This document shows positions 22,947-36,000 of a stretch of 64,000 nt of DNA, piece by piece. This DNA is from Trichaptum fuscoviolaceum. Taxonomy: Eukaryota > Basidiomycota > Agaricomycetes > Hymenochaetales > Trichaptaceae. Below the pieces are notes generated by a model. It worked only from the letters and a program-made list of their open reading frames with translations, was not told the origin of the DNA and did not search any database. A program made the position numbers and the translations under genes. The stretch covers positions 831,671 through 895,670 of the forward strand of contig CAJSYZ010000002.1 in assembly GCA_910574455.1 (NCBI GenBank), in the 5' to 3' direction. The first letter of the stretch is position 1, and every line of letters begins with the position of its first letter.

Positions 22947-25900
22947 ATGGGAATGCCCGAAGTTTCCCAGTTCTGGTTGCGGATACTTTCCTTTACCAGT
23001 CCTGCGAAGCGGATGGCTATGATTGCAACTGTGCTCTTAGGGCTTCTGATCTTCTTAGGTCTCATGGACTCTGTTGTCTGGGGCAGACAGCTCTCAGCAC
23101 TAGAGAAGAGTATCATTCCAGGCGCCTCGCTCGTAGAACGTGATTCTTTGAAGTCATTAAATGTCTCTGACTGTCCCGGTGAGCGCGTCTTGTTATACTG
23201 ACGTCAATTTCTGTGGGACATTAAAATTCGCTGTGCTCCAGGATATGCGCTGAGTTCTCTTCAGAACACAAGAGCAGGTCTTACTGCAAAGCTCTACTTA
23301 GCTGGACCTGCTTGCGATGCTTTTGGGACTGACATCGTAAACCTCACAATTGAAGTCAGTTACGAGACCCAAACAAGGTTTGTGCCTTTTCCCGGGTCCC
23401 CGTTATGTCCGATCTCTGGCTCATAGGGCTTCTGCAGACTGCATGTCAATATTTTTGATTCCGTGAACCAGCAATTCCGTGTCCCAGACACTGTTGTTTC
23501 TCGACCGTCATTGTCCGGGAATTTTCATAGTAACAGCTCAGACCTGGCCTTCAACTATAATCCTAACCCTTTCGAATTTTGGATTACCCGACGTTCAGAT
23601 GATGAAACCCCGCTCTTTGATACACGAAAGGCTTCTCTTCCTACAACTCCCATCGCCCCTGTCATTCCGAGCGATAATAGCACAGCGCTGGATGGCTTTC
23701 CTTTGGTTTTTGAAGACCAGTATCTACAGGTAAGCAGTCTATCGTGTGACAAAGCGACTATATAATGTTCTAATTGAAGCGCCCTCGGTTATTACTTCTC
23801 ATGTCATTTGTGGGGTAAATGATTTATCAAGCTCACATCGGCCCTTCCGCTTAATGCCAACATATATGGCCTCGGAGAAGCTGTAGCAAGCAGCGGGTTT
23901 CGACGCGATGTAGGCACTAACGGAGGTGTCGGAACCATCCAAACCCTCTGGGCTCGCGATCAAGCGGATCCAATTGACGAAAATATGTACGGAACTACAG
24001 CTTCTTAACGCTTCTATAACGTTCTTACGTACGTCGATGTTCCGCGCTTAGGTATGGCTCGCATCCAATTTACATGGAGCATCGTTTCGACGAAAAGACT
24101 AGGCGTTCTCAGACTCATGGTGTTTTTGTGATGAGGTACGATTATGGTGTCTGTCTGGTTAAACTTCAGGGGTAACGCTCCAATCATCTTCGTAGCTCTG
24201 CTGGAATGGATATTCTCCTTCTCACACCTCCCGGTTCGAATACTTCTCTGGTACAGTATCGCATGATCGGCGGTGTTATGGACCTATACTTCTACTCTGG
24301 CCCTTCACCTCAAGATGTTGTCGAACAACACGCGGCTTTAGTCGGCCTACCTACGTGGCAACCATATTGGGGGTTTGGATTCCATCTATGTAGGTGAGTG
24401 CTTGACCTTTGATTAGATGGACGAAGCATTGATATTTCGGAAGGTGGGGTTACCACAATGTCAATGACAACCGAGAGCAGGTGCAGCAAATGCGTGCTGC
24501 AAATATTCCCCTTGAAGGTTCGACATTGTTCTGCATTTGTAGTGAAGTCTTGAATATTAAAAAACAAATCAGTTATGTGGAATGACATTGATCTGTACCA
24601 TGCCGTCCGAGATTTCACGAGTGATCCCGTTAGTTTCCCGGCCGACGAGGTCCGCGATTTTATTCGTGAACTTGTGAGTGTAAGAGCGCTACGCATCGCT
24701 TTTAGTACTGAAATTTTCCGATCTCTTAGGCATCTAACAATCAGCACTGTAGGCTTGAGAACGCCGTATCTGCTTCATTCTGGCTCACCTATTTTGACAG
24801 ACATTCCGATTGTCGATGCTGCAGTCGCTAAACAAGTGAACGCAACGGATATTGTAAGTTCCCTCTTAATATTGCGTAGTTCAGTACTTGACTTTCCACC
24901 CAAGTATGACCCTTACACGAAAGGCACGGAGCTAAACGTGTTCATAACAAACCCTGATGGTAGTGAATATGTAGGGCAAGTATGGCCAGGGTACACGGTC
25001 AGACCGATGATTCACCTTTGGGCCGTGCTTTGTGCTGAGTTGACTATAAATTTTTCAGGTCTTTCCCGACTGGTTCGCTAACAACACGCAAAGCTGGTGG
25101 ACTGAAGCTTTGCGAAACTGGTCCTCTAATGGGGTAGAGTTCTCTGGTATCTGGCTGGACATGAACGAAGCGAGTTCGTTTTGTGATGGTTCCTGGTGAG
25201 CCCTGGTGCCTCATTCTCCTTCATCTAACATCCGTCCAATACTGTGTTGCGCAGTGGTACTGGAGCGGACCTTAGCAATACTAGCGTACCTTTCGCTCTG
25301 CCCGGTCAACCTGGGGGCGAAGTGACGGACTATCCAGAAGGGTAGGATTTTTTATGCTTTTCATAGTAAGTGACAGGACTGATCGTTCCTTCTGTCTAGC
25401 TACAATTCATCTATTTCCGGCACCAGTGGAAATATCACTATCAATGGCACACTGACTTTCGGTGCAGGAAATGCTGCATTGCTTACCAAACGCGGTGTTG
25501 GTGCTGCTAATGAGACGGGAATCGACATCAATGCACCGCCGTACACAATCCATAACGGTTTGTGGTCCTGTGATCGTTTCTCAGTCTCAGTCTCATAGCT
25601 GGGTGTTCTTTGCCTCACCAGGCTTCGGAAGGCTCTCTATTCATGCTCTTGCCACAAACGCAACACATGCCCCAGGATATGCGGAACTTGATGTCCACAA
25701 CCTATGGGGGCTCATGGAAGAACGAGCAACACATATCGCTGTACAAGATATTATCCCAGGAAAACGACCGTTTTTGATCAGCCGCTCGACGTTCCCTTCT
25801 GCCGGAAAGTGGACTGGTCATTGGGTACGTGCTCTGTACATTGTATCATCAGTTGTTTGTCGCATCTGACGAACGGCTGATGACAGCTGGGTGATAACTT

Positions 25901-27080
25901 TAGCAGATGGCAATACATGCATTTCAGCATCCAGGGTATCCTACAGTTTCAGATTTTCCAGATTCCAATGGTTGGTGCGGATACCTGCGGGTTCAGTCAG
26001 TTTATTCGTTTCTCACAACAACGTCCATATTGCTAATGACACCGTGAGTATTGTGTTCCTTCTTCTCCCCCCTATTTTAGATGGAAACACGGATGAGGAA
26101 TTGTGCAACCGATGGATGCAATTGTCCGCGTTCGCCCCCTTCTACCGAAATCACAATGAATTGAGTGCGCTTTCGCAAGAGCCTTACCGATGGGATAGCG
26201 TGGCCAATGCGTCCAGGACAGCCATAAGCATACGCTATTCCCTGCTACCATATTGGGTGAGTTCTTCATAACATGTGCAAGCTGCAGCTAACATAGGAAT
26301 TGAATTTCTTCGCTTCGTATAGTATACGTTATTTGCCAACTCTTCTCTGCATGGAACGCCACCGGTCCGCGCCCTCTTCTGGGAGTTCCCCGATGAACCC
26401 AATTTGTTTGGTGTCGATCGTCAATTCTTGGTCGGCCGCGACATTCTCGTGACACCTGTGCTGATGCCAAATGTTTCAACCGTTGATGGTGAGTCGCGAA
26501 ACCTTCCGCGACTATTGTCTGTTGCTTCCAAGCTCATATGTGCTGATGGGGAAATGCAGGCATATTCCCGGGCTCAGGAAGCGTGATCTGGCGCGATTGG
26601 TACACGCATGATGTCGTCAATGCATCAGGAGGCTTGAACACAACCCTTGATGCACCTCTGGGCCATATCAATGTTCATATTCGGGACGGGTCGATTTTAT
26701 TGCTTCACAAAACGACTGGATACACGATCGAAGAGACTCGGCAAGGACCGTATGAACTGCTCGTATCTTTGTCTCAGTCGGGACAAGCTTTTGGTACTGC
26801 GTTCATAGACGACGGCATATCGTCTCCCCCCGGTCCCAGCACTTCTTTGACATTCCATGCAGCCGGTGGATCGTTATCTATCTTCCCGAAAGGAAACTTC
26901 TCTATAGCACAGAAGTTAGAACAGGTGACTGTGTTAGGGGTGAAGAAGAAGCCTTCTAGCGTGATTCTTCAGGGGAGAATGCTGTCAGGCTGGCAATTCT
27001 TGCAGAATCAGGAGAAGTTAGTCTTGCCAGACATTGGAAGTATCAACTTGAATGATATGACGGTATTATCCTGGATTTGA
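22947..27080 (+). CDS. GH31 alpha-glucosidase, secreted or membrane-anchored
   Basis: Hydrolyses terminal alpha-linked glucose (maltose, starch fragments). 19 exons, 997 aa: 22947-23178, 23242-23377, 23438-23729, 23832-23986, 24052-24135, 24196-24393, 24444-24517, 24573-24673, 24730-24748, 24801-24853, 24905-24997, 25059-25195, 25255-25341, 25400-25557, 25622-25824, 25887-25995, 26081-26256, 26323-26488, 26560-27080. The catalytic nucleophile is Asp513 in [10 protein letters not shown] and the acid/base Asp677 in [19 protein letters not shown] and [11 protein letters not shown] are further family marks. Met23 (ATG at 23013) begins a clean hydrophobic segment ([14 protein letters not shown]). 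Because a TATA box ends at 22941, the true start may be 23013, giving 975 aa with a signal peptide. Many N-x-S/T sites fit a secreted glycoprotein. Confidence 0.93.
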
Positions 27081-30000
27081 AAAGCATACATGGATGCTCT
27101 CAGAACGTGCACGTACTGAGATAAGTAGTTAGTCACTTTTGAATCAGAACTATAGTCTATCTTGTGTATCTCGGCTTTGTTGTACTCTGAGATTGCCTGG
27201 TATGATGCTCTGAGCGATCTCAGACTTTCATGATTCGTGACTTAAAATATAACAAAAAATAAACAAAGATTCATAAACGGAAGTCCCCATTAAATTTATG
27301 GCGGCGTGGGAGTTTAACTATCCAAATTTCTTCACAACACAACAACTTGAAGAGGCTGAGGGGCGCGTCAACAGTATCTATCGTCAACGACCATGGCGGC
27401 CAAAAGTAAAGCACGGTACAGCTACTAACAAACATATTAGCTCTGCAGCTTCTGACTTATTGAACTTCTGTACATATTCAAGGACAATGATTGTGCGGCT
27501 CATTTCAACGGCACAGACGGGCTACTTCTATACTACCAAACGACTACGAACGGGACCCAAATTGGCGGCTGTGAAATACGATCCAACGGGTATGTTGTTT
27601 ACCTTGTCCCTTTTTCAGATTCTGATGCGTTGCACAAGTAAAATCTCGTGTTCTCTTTGTTGAGAGCAAGAAGTCGAAGAAATGAGCTTTGCCGGTCAAG
27701 TGCTGGCCGGCCTTAGCCATTTGACTCCTGGATCGCCCTGGGTAATAGAGTCTGGAGGGTCCTCATCATGATGAGAATGAAAGCGGTTCCGTAATACACC
27801 AGTTTGATTTGTCCACCGACCTTGTGGGAAGGTGCGGGGTGCTCGGTACCGGCAATTGATATCTTCTGGAAGTCGTTCGCGTTGCTTGCGTGGCGGGTTT
27901 TGTGAGTGCCACGAGAAATCGCCAACATGGCTTCCTTCAGCGCCTCGTGATCCTCGACCTAATTTATGGTGCGCTCCTCCTTCTACACTGCGTACATGCC
28001 CTTCTTGTGCTTATGATCCGGTAATTTCTGCTTGACCAGATTACCAGTTGGACGTTATTAGTACCCCGTTCATAAACCACTCAGTTCGCAAGTTCACTAA
28101 GCTCCAACTTTCCCGGAGATGTCACTATGCCCACCGAGATCCATTTTGCTCTGTTATTGCGCACTGGAACTCTCGTTGTCGGGGATTTACGTTGATATTT
28201 GTCTCTGCGGTATGGTTTCATTCCTGAATATACCTGTGATTCTAAGCATTCTTATGGTTATAGTAGCTATATCGAGCCAATAGTCATCAAATACGGCTCT
28301 CCTCAAAGAAGAGAAATATTGCATCATATAAGATTACATTCTTTCTAAAGCGGATCTTCTCGTTTCGAAATACTCAGCGAGAGTGCCGAAGATCGGTGAG
28401 CACGGATAGCTTGTAAACTCTCTTTGCTCTATCTCCGGCCCCGTCTAGCTATTCTTCAGCTTTTCGTTATCTCTGAACTGTACTACCTCGTCCAGGAGAG
28501 CAAATGATTGATTGATGGGTAATGGACAAGGGCAGTTTCCGTCTTCAAGGATACTGAACTGACGGTAATTTCATTCGAGCCGGGGAAATGGCCCCCTTAC
28601 AGACGCTTCCTGACGAGGTCCGCTGATTTCTCCTGGCAGGCATACCCCGGCCAGCTGGTCTTAGGGCAAGCTCTTCATACTTCCATGAGCAGTAACGCGC
28701 CGCGCCTTTGGTCCTTTTCCAAGCCACTCGCACGGAGAGCGCAGAAAGATGCAATAGCCAAAGCTGCGAGTCTGGATCTTACTTCACGAGCGATGTGACG
28801 ATGACCGGTTACCCATCAGACCTTTGAACTCTCTAAACCCTCGGACAATCCCCTTTCTTCTCTCAAACACCCGCTTTATCTTCGTCGACTGCCTTTAGAA
28901 TCACATGGTGCACCCTGTCGCCCCACTTGTTCTGTCTCGTCACTCCGCTTGCACGTTCAGCTTCAGCGTGATCTTCGATGGTTACTGGTTTTGGGTCTGA
29001 GCCAACGGTTCTTTTTGCTGTAGTCTAAGACGGTGCTACTATGGTCGCCGCTTGACCGCCGATTCATTATCATGACAGTCGCCGACCTTCTCATTTCTCT
29101 TCCTTCGGCTATGTTGAGCTTACAGAGTTCCGTAATCTACCGCATGATTGTATTGCAACCGCATACCACAGTGCCTTGTGACGTTGTAGAGGCGGCATCA
29201 GAAGGACTATTGGCAGAAAATGACCCTTCCTACCGGGTCGTACAAAGCTCTTCGGGTCACGGACAACAGGTTATTGAAGATGAGTTGGCAGATACATTCA
29301 TTCTCATTTTATTCACGTGATAGTTCTTGCTCAAGCGATCTCTGACAATTGATCTCAAGTCAAGCATAAGGCCTCCTTGGTTCAGCACATTTCTTGTGAA
29401 TAAATTTGTTTTTTGTGTATGTCATCTTCACATTGACCGACCTGCGTAACATCGTCTGATTTACAGGAGCAATCTTTGTCAAACTAGATTATTGCTTTGA
29501 ATTAAAAGGTGGTCTTCATCTTGGAAGTTGGAGCGGCCTACTGTGACACCAAAGCAACGGCCCCCGCTACACAATATCGTCACCGAGAACAAGATAATGT
29601 TGGATCGGAAAGCTGAAGTTTACAGGTTGGCTTCCTCTTTAACATTCACATTCGCGTTGTGAAATAGTGGCTGGGGTCTTCGATGTGAGCCCTTCGAAAT
29701 GTTCCTTGCTTAGCCCTTTGTTGACCTCCCCTTTCCGTGCAGTTTCGAAAAGGATTTTCAGAGCTCCAGTTTCTTTTGAGTCGACCAACAGCGGTTCCTA
29801 GATATCTAGCAGCACCATCGGAACGATTTACGGGTAATCTACATTTCGCCTCTGGTTATATGAGACAAAGTGGACTAATTCGAGTTTAGTGCCTTTACTA
29901 CTGTTCGGCAGTCTGCGAAATATATGATTCTTGTAAACATCGCTGCTTCTGCCGCGCTAGCTCTGTCGAAATACTCTCAGAGTCCCTCGAAATGGGAGCT

Positions 30001-33000
30001 CCTGTCTTACAACAGCTTTCCTGCATCTTTGTACGTCTTGTCATTTGCTCGGAGTTGCTTTCCGACAGTGGTGATGTGTACGGCGGCTCTCCGTAGGAGC
30101 AAATTTGAGGTGATTTCCTGCTTTGCCAACGCCCGGTCGCGTCCTATGGCTTCTGAGAGTACTACACTCATCTGTTGGGATGGTATTTTCGAGTTGGGAC
30201 ACTTAATTTCCTGACCTTCCCGGTGGGGATAAAGCAAAAGAGGGAACTTTGAGTTACCCCCGTGTTCCTTCTCTTTCGAATGGTCCAAAGTTACTCTCGT
30301 GGCGAGGCAACCGTGGTAAGGCTTTTGCCTTGAAGATCGAAGGTTCTCACCCCAGAACTCATCGGTGCTTGTATGAAGCAAACTACGCTCAAGACCCTAA
30401 ACTGTAAGCCATTTTATGAGGTCAGCGAATTATAAAACTAACTACAGTTCTGTTTTTGGCTTCCATGAAAGTGGGTGTCTGAGGAAATGGATCATTACCG
30501 AGTAAACAAGAGGTCATCGAGGCTGAGACAGCCTTATGCAACATGAAGCTCGTTCTATTCATCTCAATTCCATTGACCCAGTTGGTTGGACGTCGAGACA
30601 AAGTAGGCTAACTTAGCCTTATTAAATTGCTTCGCTTCACTTACATATTGCTTCGGAAAGATGGGGGACTTCTGGTCACAGGTCGATGTTGCCATCTCTG
30701 GACATTTCGCTCGACATATTCAGTTGCACAAGCGGCTTATTCTCAAGAAGTCCGCCCAATGCTTGCCAGTGAGTGTTACGGGAAAGTGTTTATGAGAGTG
30801 GGAACAAGAAGGCGAGAAGCAAGCACGATTACGCTGGGGATGCAGAGGCGTGTACGCACAGTTGCCAAAGCAGGAGTGACCTCCGCAGGCTCGTGCTCCA
30901 GGCTTGTTAGACTGTTACGACCTACTAACCACTTCCCTGCACGGGATGGCGATCATTGGACTGATCTTCGCGTAACGTGGAGGATTTACGAAGCAGTGAG
31001 GCGGCCTATCACGATTCGACCTTGTCTCTTGGGCTTCAAGGGCTTCGTGGTGCTGGAATCGGCCGGCGTTTTCCTGCTGCGCCGTCTTATTTATCCAGCC
31101 TTCCGCGAACGAGAATTTCGGAAGGTTTCCAGGATCTGCAGAAGCTAGTTGTGAGTTGCAACACGTAATGTGCTCTTCAAATGTCAAAGCTGATGGCGAT
31201 ATCGCCATGGCATGTAGAGAATGGAAGGAATTACTGTTCAATTGGGCGTGTTCCGATCACAGCAAAAGTCCGGTCACCGAGGAAGATGATTTAGCTGGAG
31301 GCGATTTCGGAAAGCAGGCTCGGCTGCTAGGCTGCTAGGCGACAAACACCTCGAGTTCACTGGCATGAGGCGCAGTACACCTTGTCGGCAGTAGGTAAAT
31401 TCATCTACATAGTCGCTGGAGAACCCTCACACGAGAATTTCGTAGGTGGTTCGCTTGGAACGTGAGTTGCGTTGCTACACGCAACTTCAGCGCTCGATGG
31501 AAAGGCAGATGTGATCTAAACTTTCGCGAAATATTCGAGGCCATTTATGGAAAGGATCTGTCCTAGATTAGGGCATCGAAACTATGTGAGTATGATTTAC
31601 ACCTGGGATGTGTACTGTTTCTTTGCAAGTCCCATAGTTTGATTGATTTTAGCGCCTTCGTGTTTACTGCAATAACCATTTCATTCTTACTTGTTTCAAC
31701 ATTCTGAGTTTTCGCCAGTCCATTTTCATCCTTCTTAAATGCGATCGCGATCATCGCACTTCGTTCTCTATGATTGCCCTGAGCAATCCGACTACTGTTA
31801 TGAAAGTTTACATATTTCACCTATTCGCGCCGCTTCGCACCTCGGCAGACTGCAATTTGGAGTTTCCAAAATGACATATCCAGGGAGTCCTTGTTTCTCG
31901 TCTTCTATCTGCGCTCTTTCGCCGATGCCATACGCCTTACGACGCGGAGCGTATCGAGTTTCTCATTTGAATTCGATTGACACGGACTTTAGTCCTGCAT
32001 TTTCCGCTTGACGGAATCAGATGCTGGAATTCGACGTACAGACGAAAGTGGTTTAGTACGATGATGCTGATGTGTGGACGTGGGACGTGGGCAAGGCGGC
32101 CATAACGGCGGCCAATGGAGTTTCTCGGTGCCGCAACCGCCTTACCGACGTCAATAAAATCTTTCTTTTCTAGGATGAAATTGTGATCGTTCCTCGCAGT
32201 TGAGTTCCTGCTTTCCACGCTTGATAGCGCTCGACGTGTTGCCGACCTTCCGCTTTCAGCCTCCCCGTTTGTTGTCCTTCTGGTTCATCGGTAACGAGCT
32301 TATCGGTGTAGCAAAACACGAAAAGGACCAGTTGGTGGTCGACGCAGGGATGCAATTCTCAGGTGCTATCATTTTGTGCCTGTGTATCCATAACGATTTC
32401 GGACCGTTACCTATACGCGGATTTAGACCCGGTTGAGTATTCCACGAAATACACACAGGCCAAATTAGCCGAGGTGTATGAATAAACCTTAATTGTCGAC
32501 TTTGCTCGAAGGGCCCAAGCGTCAAGCGGAGTACTCGAATTTGTACGTCACGACAACTCGTCGCAATTCATTTGTTACATGAACAGCTGATGATGATGGA
32601 CGCTAGAAGGCCGGCTTATATGAACCAGAATACGACCCGGACTAAGAAAAGACGAAGAAGCGCCTGATCGGGCTCCGGCGGTGAATGATCTTATGGTTAG
32701 TGTCGTAAACACCCTGATAAGTGGGTTAGACATTGGGAGGCTTGGTAGCTTCCATGTGCAGCTGCCCAGCCATTTTTCTCTGTGCCTGGACATGACTTGT
32801 TAGAGCCGCGCGGCGTTCTCTTGAGCCCTCGGGAGCGTCCTTTTGTTTGTTTCTGGCATGGACTGCGCGGCGAGTGTGAGGTTCGGTTTCTGGTGTGGCG
32901 AGAGTTAGGGGCTATGATTGGACGGCTTCGGAATCTAGTGCGCGCGATAGTCGGGTCGAAGCACTGTCCTTCGGAAGCCAAGCGTCAAACAAGTCGCCAT

Positions 33001-36000
33001 CTGTATCTTTGATCGTGGTCACGCATCATGCTTGTCTGCGCCATGATCCATCGTCCCGTCATGGGATGTGCCGGCTGGAAGCAGTGCATTCGCGACCAAG
33101 ACCAAGCTCATGGGTTGTTTTGTTTCGCCTCTCTCGGTGTTCTGGAAGGGTGGATGGGTCGGGAAATCGAGAGCACGTCTGACAGCCTTGGGAGATGGCC
33201 GCGCCGATTGCGAGGAGAAATCCGCATAAGCTTCAGGATATACAAGAATACACAGACTGTCGATGTCTTGATCAGTCGAAAGGACTCGGACTGGGGTTGC
33301 CGGGTGCGAAGAGATGGCCGAGCGGATTCACGAGCTGTGGTTCTTCATTTCTGAAGCAAATGAACGGCCGAAGACGTAACACACGAAAAGAAGCGGGAGT
33401 ATGCTGTGTGACTGATGATGGGTCTCTTTTATTAGCGCGCGTTCCTCCGCCCGCTTGCCCGTCAGCGACGCCCGCGACGAGGTCTGCCCATTCATCTCAA
33501 AGCTATTCAGGCCCACGCCGATCCACGCATTCAGTCCTCTCATTCAGAACCTCACAATTATTTTTAATTTCAATCGCGCGTGGTCAACGGATTCAGACAC
33601 TGCGAAAGATCAGGATGCGGATTTAAAAAAATAAGGCAACTGTATTGTAATTCATTTCCACAAGGATTGGCGTTCTGACCTTCGGTGCACAGCGAGCACA
33701 GCAAGGCCAAGGCCATTGAAAGGCCCTTTTCGGTCCCGACATTCAAGCTATTCAAGCGCTGAGCAGCATTCGTCATTGACCCACCTTCGCTATTCAGTAC
33801 GCTCATCACTTCCCTCCGACGCTTCCACCATTCAGTTTTGAATGTCAAAGCACCGGGTTTGTCAGGCCAGCAGACGGGCACTGCCTGTCTTCTCCGGGTC
33901 CATCAACTTTTTACCTTTCTGTGTCGGTTTCTTCGTACATGAAGCTGTGAGTATCGGAAGGCCTTTACCAATATATCAAAGCCATCGGATTTCCGGATAG
34001 AAGAAGGTACGAATTGGATGACCCGGCTGTTGAACCATCATCAATTTATCAATGAAATTTACTATAGACCCCTCGATCCCGGATCCACCAACCTATCAAA
34101 TGGGTCAACGCGGGATCAAGACTATCGCTACCTCAAACTCACCAAGCGGAAGACTTTCGTTTCGGAAACAATATTGCCTGCCAGTGTGTGCAATTTGCGT
34201 CTTTGCGGTAGAACGGTGTGGAATGATGAGGAGTGTGGATTCCTCCCCGCACCACCCCACAATTCCAGCTGTACACTTACACCGGCACGACCCCAACATC
34301 GCGATTCGCATCGCTCTCTGGCACTTGTGCATTCCACGTGTGTGCATGTGGCTTGTCAAGTGGCACTGCCGCACTGTCCTCCCCTATAGGCATCCTACCC
34401 GTCATGCATCAATGTTTGCGAGAAGAACGGAGAGATGTCCATCGAGAGCGAGAGCGAGAGCCCGCCGTCGGAGATGCCGAGCTGCGATCGTTTGATCATG
34501 GGTAGATTCACGCAGCGCATCATCTGGTCCGAGATTGGGGTTAGGGCGTATGAAAAAAAAAGGCACCATGACCTCAGTGCGCTGTGTTTTGTGTTCTGAT
34601 GGGTCCTGAGCATGATCATGAGCTCCGAGTCCGCTGCATCCCTACGCATGATGATCCTTCGGTCGAAAGGAAAGAGAGATTATTGCGAATGGTCTTGGTC
34701 ATGAGCTATCCATCGTTTGTTTCGACATATCAGCTGGGCTGTCAAAGCGCAGCCGCATGAGATCGAATCGGGACGATGTACGATGGAACGATAGAAAACC
34801 CTCTGCCAGACGTTGCCATAGCCCGATTCGATCTGTCGTCTGCACCCATGACCTTGCTGCGCTATGTCCTTTCATCTCGGGCACCTTGGCCCACAGGCCG
34901 CTCTTACATCATCGACCACCGGCATGCGGCATGCGCTTTTCGAGACCGACAGACAATAGGCACTTTGTTGCCCAGCCCTCAGCGTGAGGCTCCTGCTCCG
35001 TCGCCGACCTGCTCTAGAAAGAGATCACGATAAGATTTCTCAATCCGGACTTCGTTACGCGTTACGACTTCCTCGTTTCTCTCCGACACGACGCGATAGA
35101 GTAATAAAAAACACCCGTTACGAGGTAATTTGATGCTCTCGGCGCAAGTGCTATCTCAATCGGGAGTTAGACGCACTCGGCAGTGCCGTTGCCCAAACAA
35201 TTCGCCCAAATCGCTCATCTCCTTCCGAGTCTTCGCTCCCCCCTCAACTTAGGTTCGCATCCCGGATCTCGATCACCCCACCTCCCTTCCGCACAGCCCT
35301 GCACCGGCATATACTGTAGTATACACGTAATGGCTACGTAAATAATTTAAACGACTTAATATCCGAAACAGGCAAGTCCCTTTCCCCCTTCCTCACCCAC
35401 TTTACTGTATAAGCAATATAAAAATGTTATTTGTTATTTGTTACTTACGTTTTTGGTAAAGGAATAGGAAAAGGTTAAAAAGAAATGAATTCGTTTTCTG
35501 TTCGATGAAGTCTAAATGTGAATGTGTACAGGCTGCCGGCATATGCCGATCGGGAACTTTGAGAGGGGCTTCTGGAAACTCGGAATTGTTTTTACTCGGG
35601 TGGAGGTTTTGGTTTTTGGTTTTTGGGGGATGAGCATTGGGCGCTAAGCGCTTACCGTCCGTGTTCGAGACTGTCGTCTGCCCTACTATCATCAGACCTG
35701 ATCAGGGTAGGTAGGTTATTGGAACATTTTGCATTTCATAGGAGTACCATATGCGAAGGAAAGAAGTGGGGAAGGGCGTTATTAGAGGGCGTTAGCCTTG
35801 GGAGTAGCCGCGCACTCCGAGTCGTAGCTTGAAGTAGAAGAAACCGGCCGGATGGTAGATTCGGTCTTTACTGAACCTTTTTTTCTTTCTTCCCTCCTTA
35901 CCTCTCTTGCGCGTACCTTGCAAGGGAGGACCGGTGGGTAAAACTGGTTTATTTGGTGCCCCGCCCTGCCCTACTACCCTGTTGGATGTACCGAGTGCGA

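Noticed and set aside
25918..25960. Possible extra GH31 intron between GTATCC and TTCCAG
   Set aside because: It would be only about 26 bases, and reading straight through gives the family sequence [20 protein letters not shown].
30627..31148. 173-codon plus-strand open frame in the gene-poor region
   Set aside because: No start context, domain or splice partners; composition looks random and overlapping frames on the other strand are equally long.
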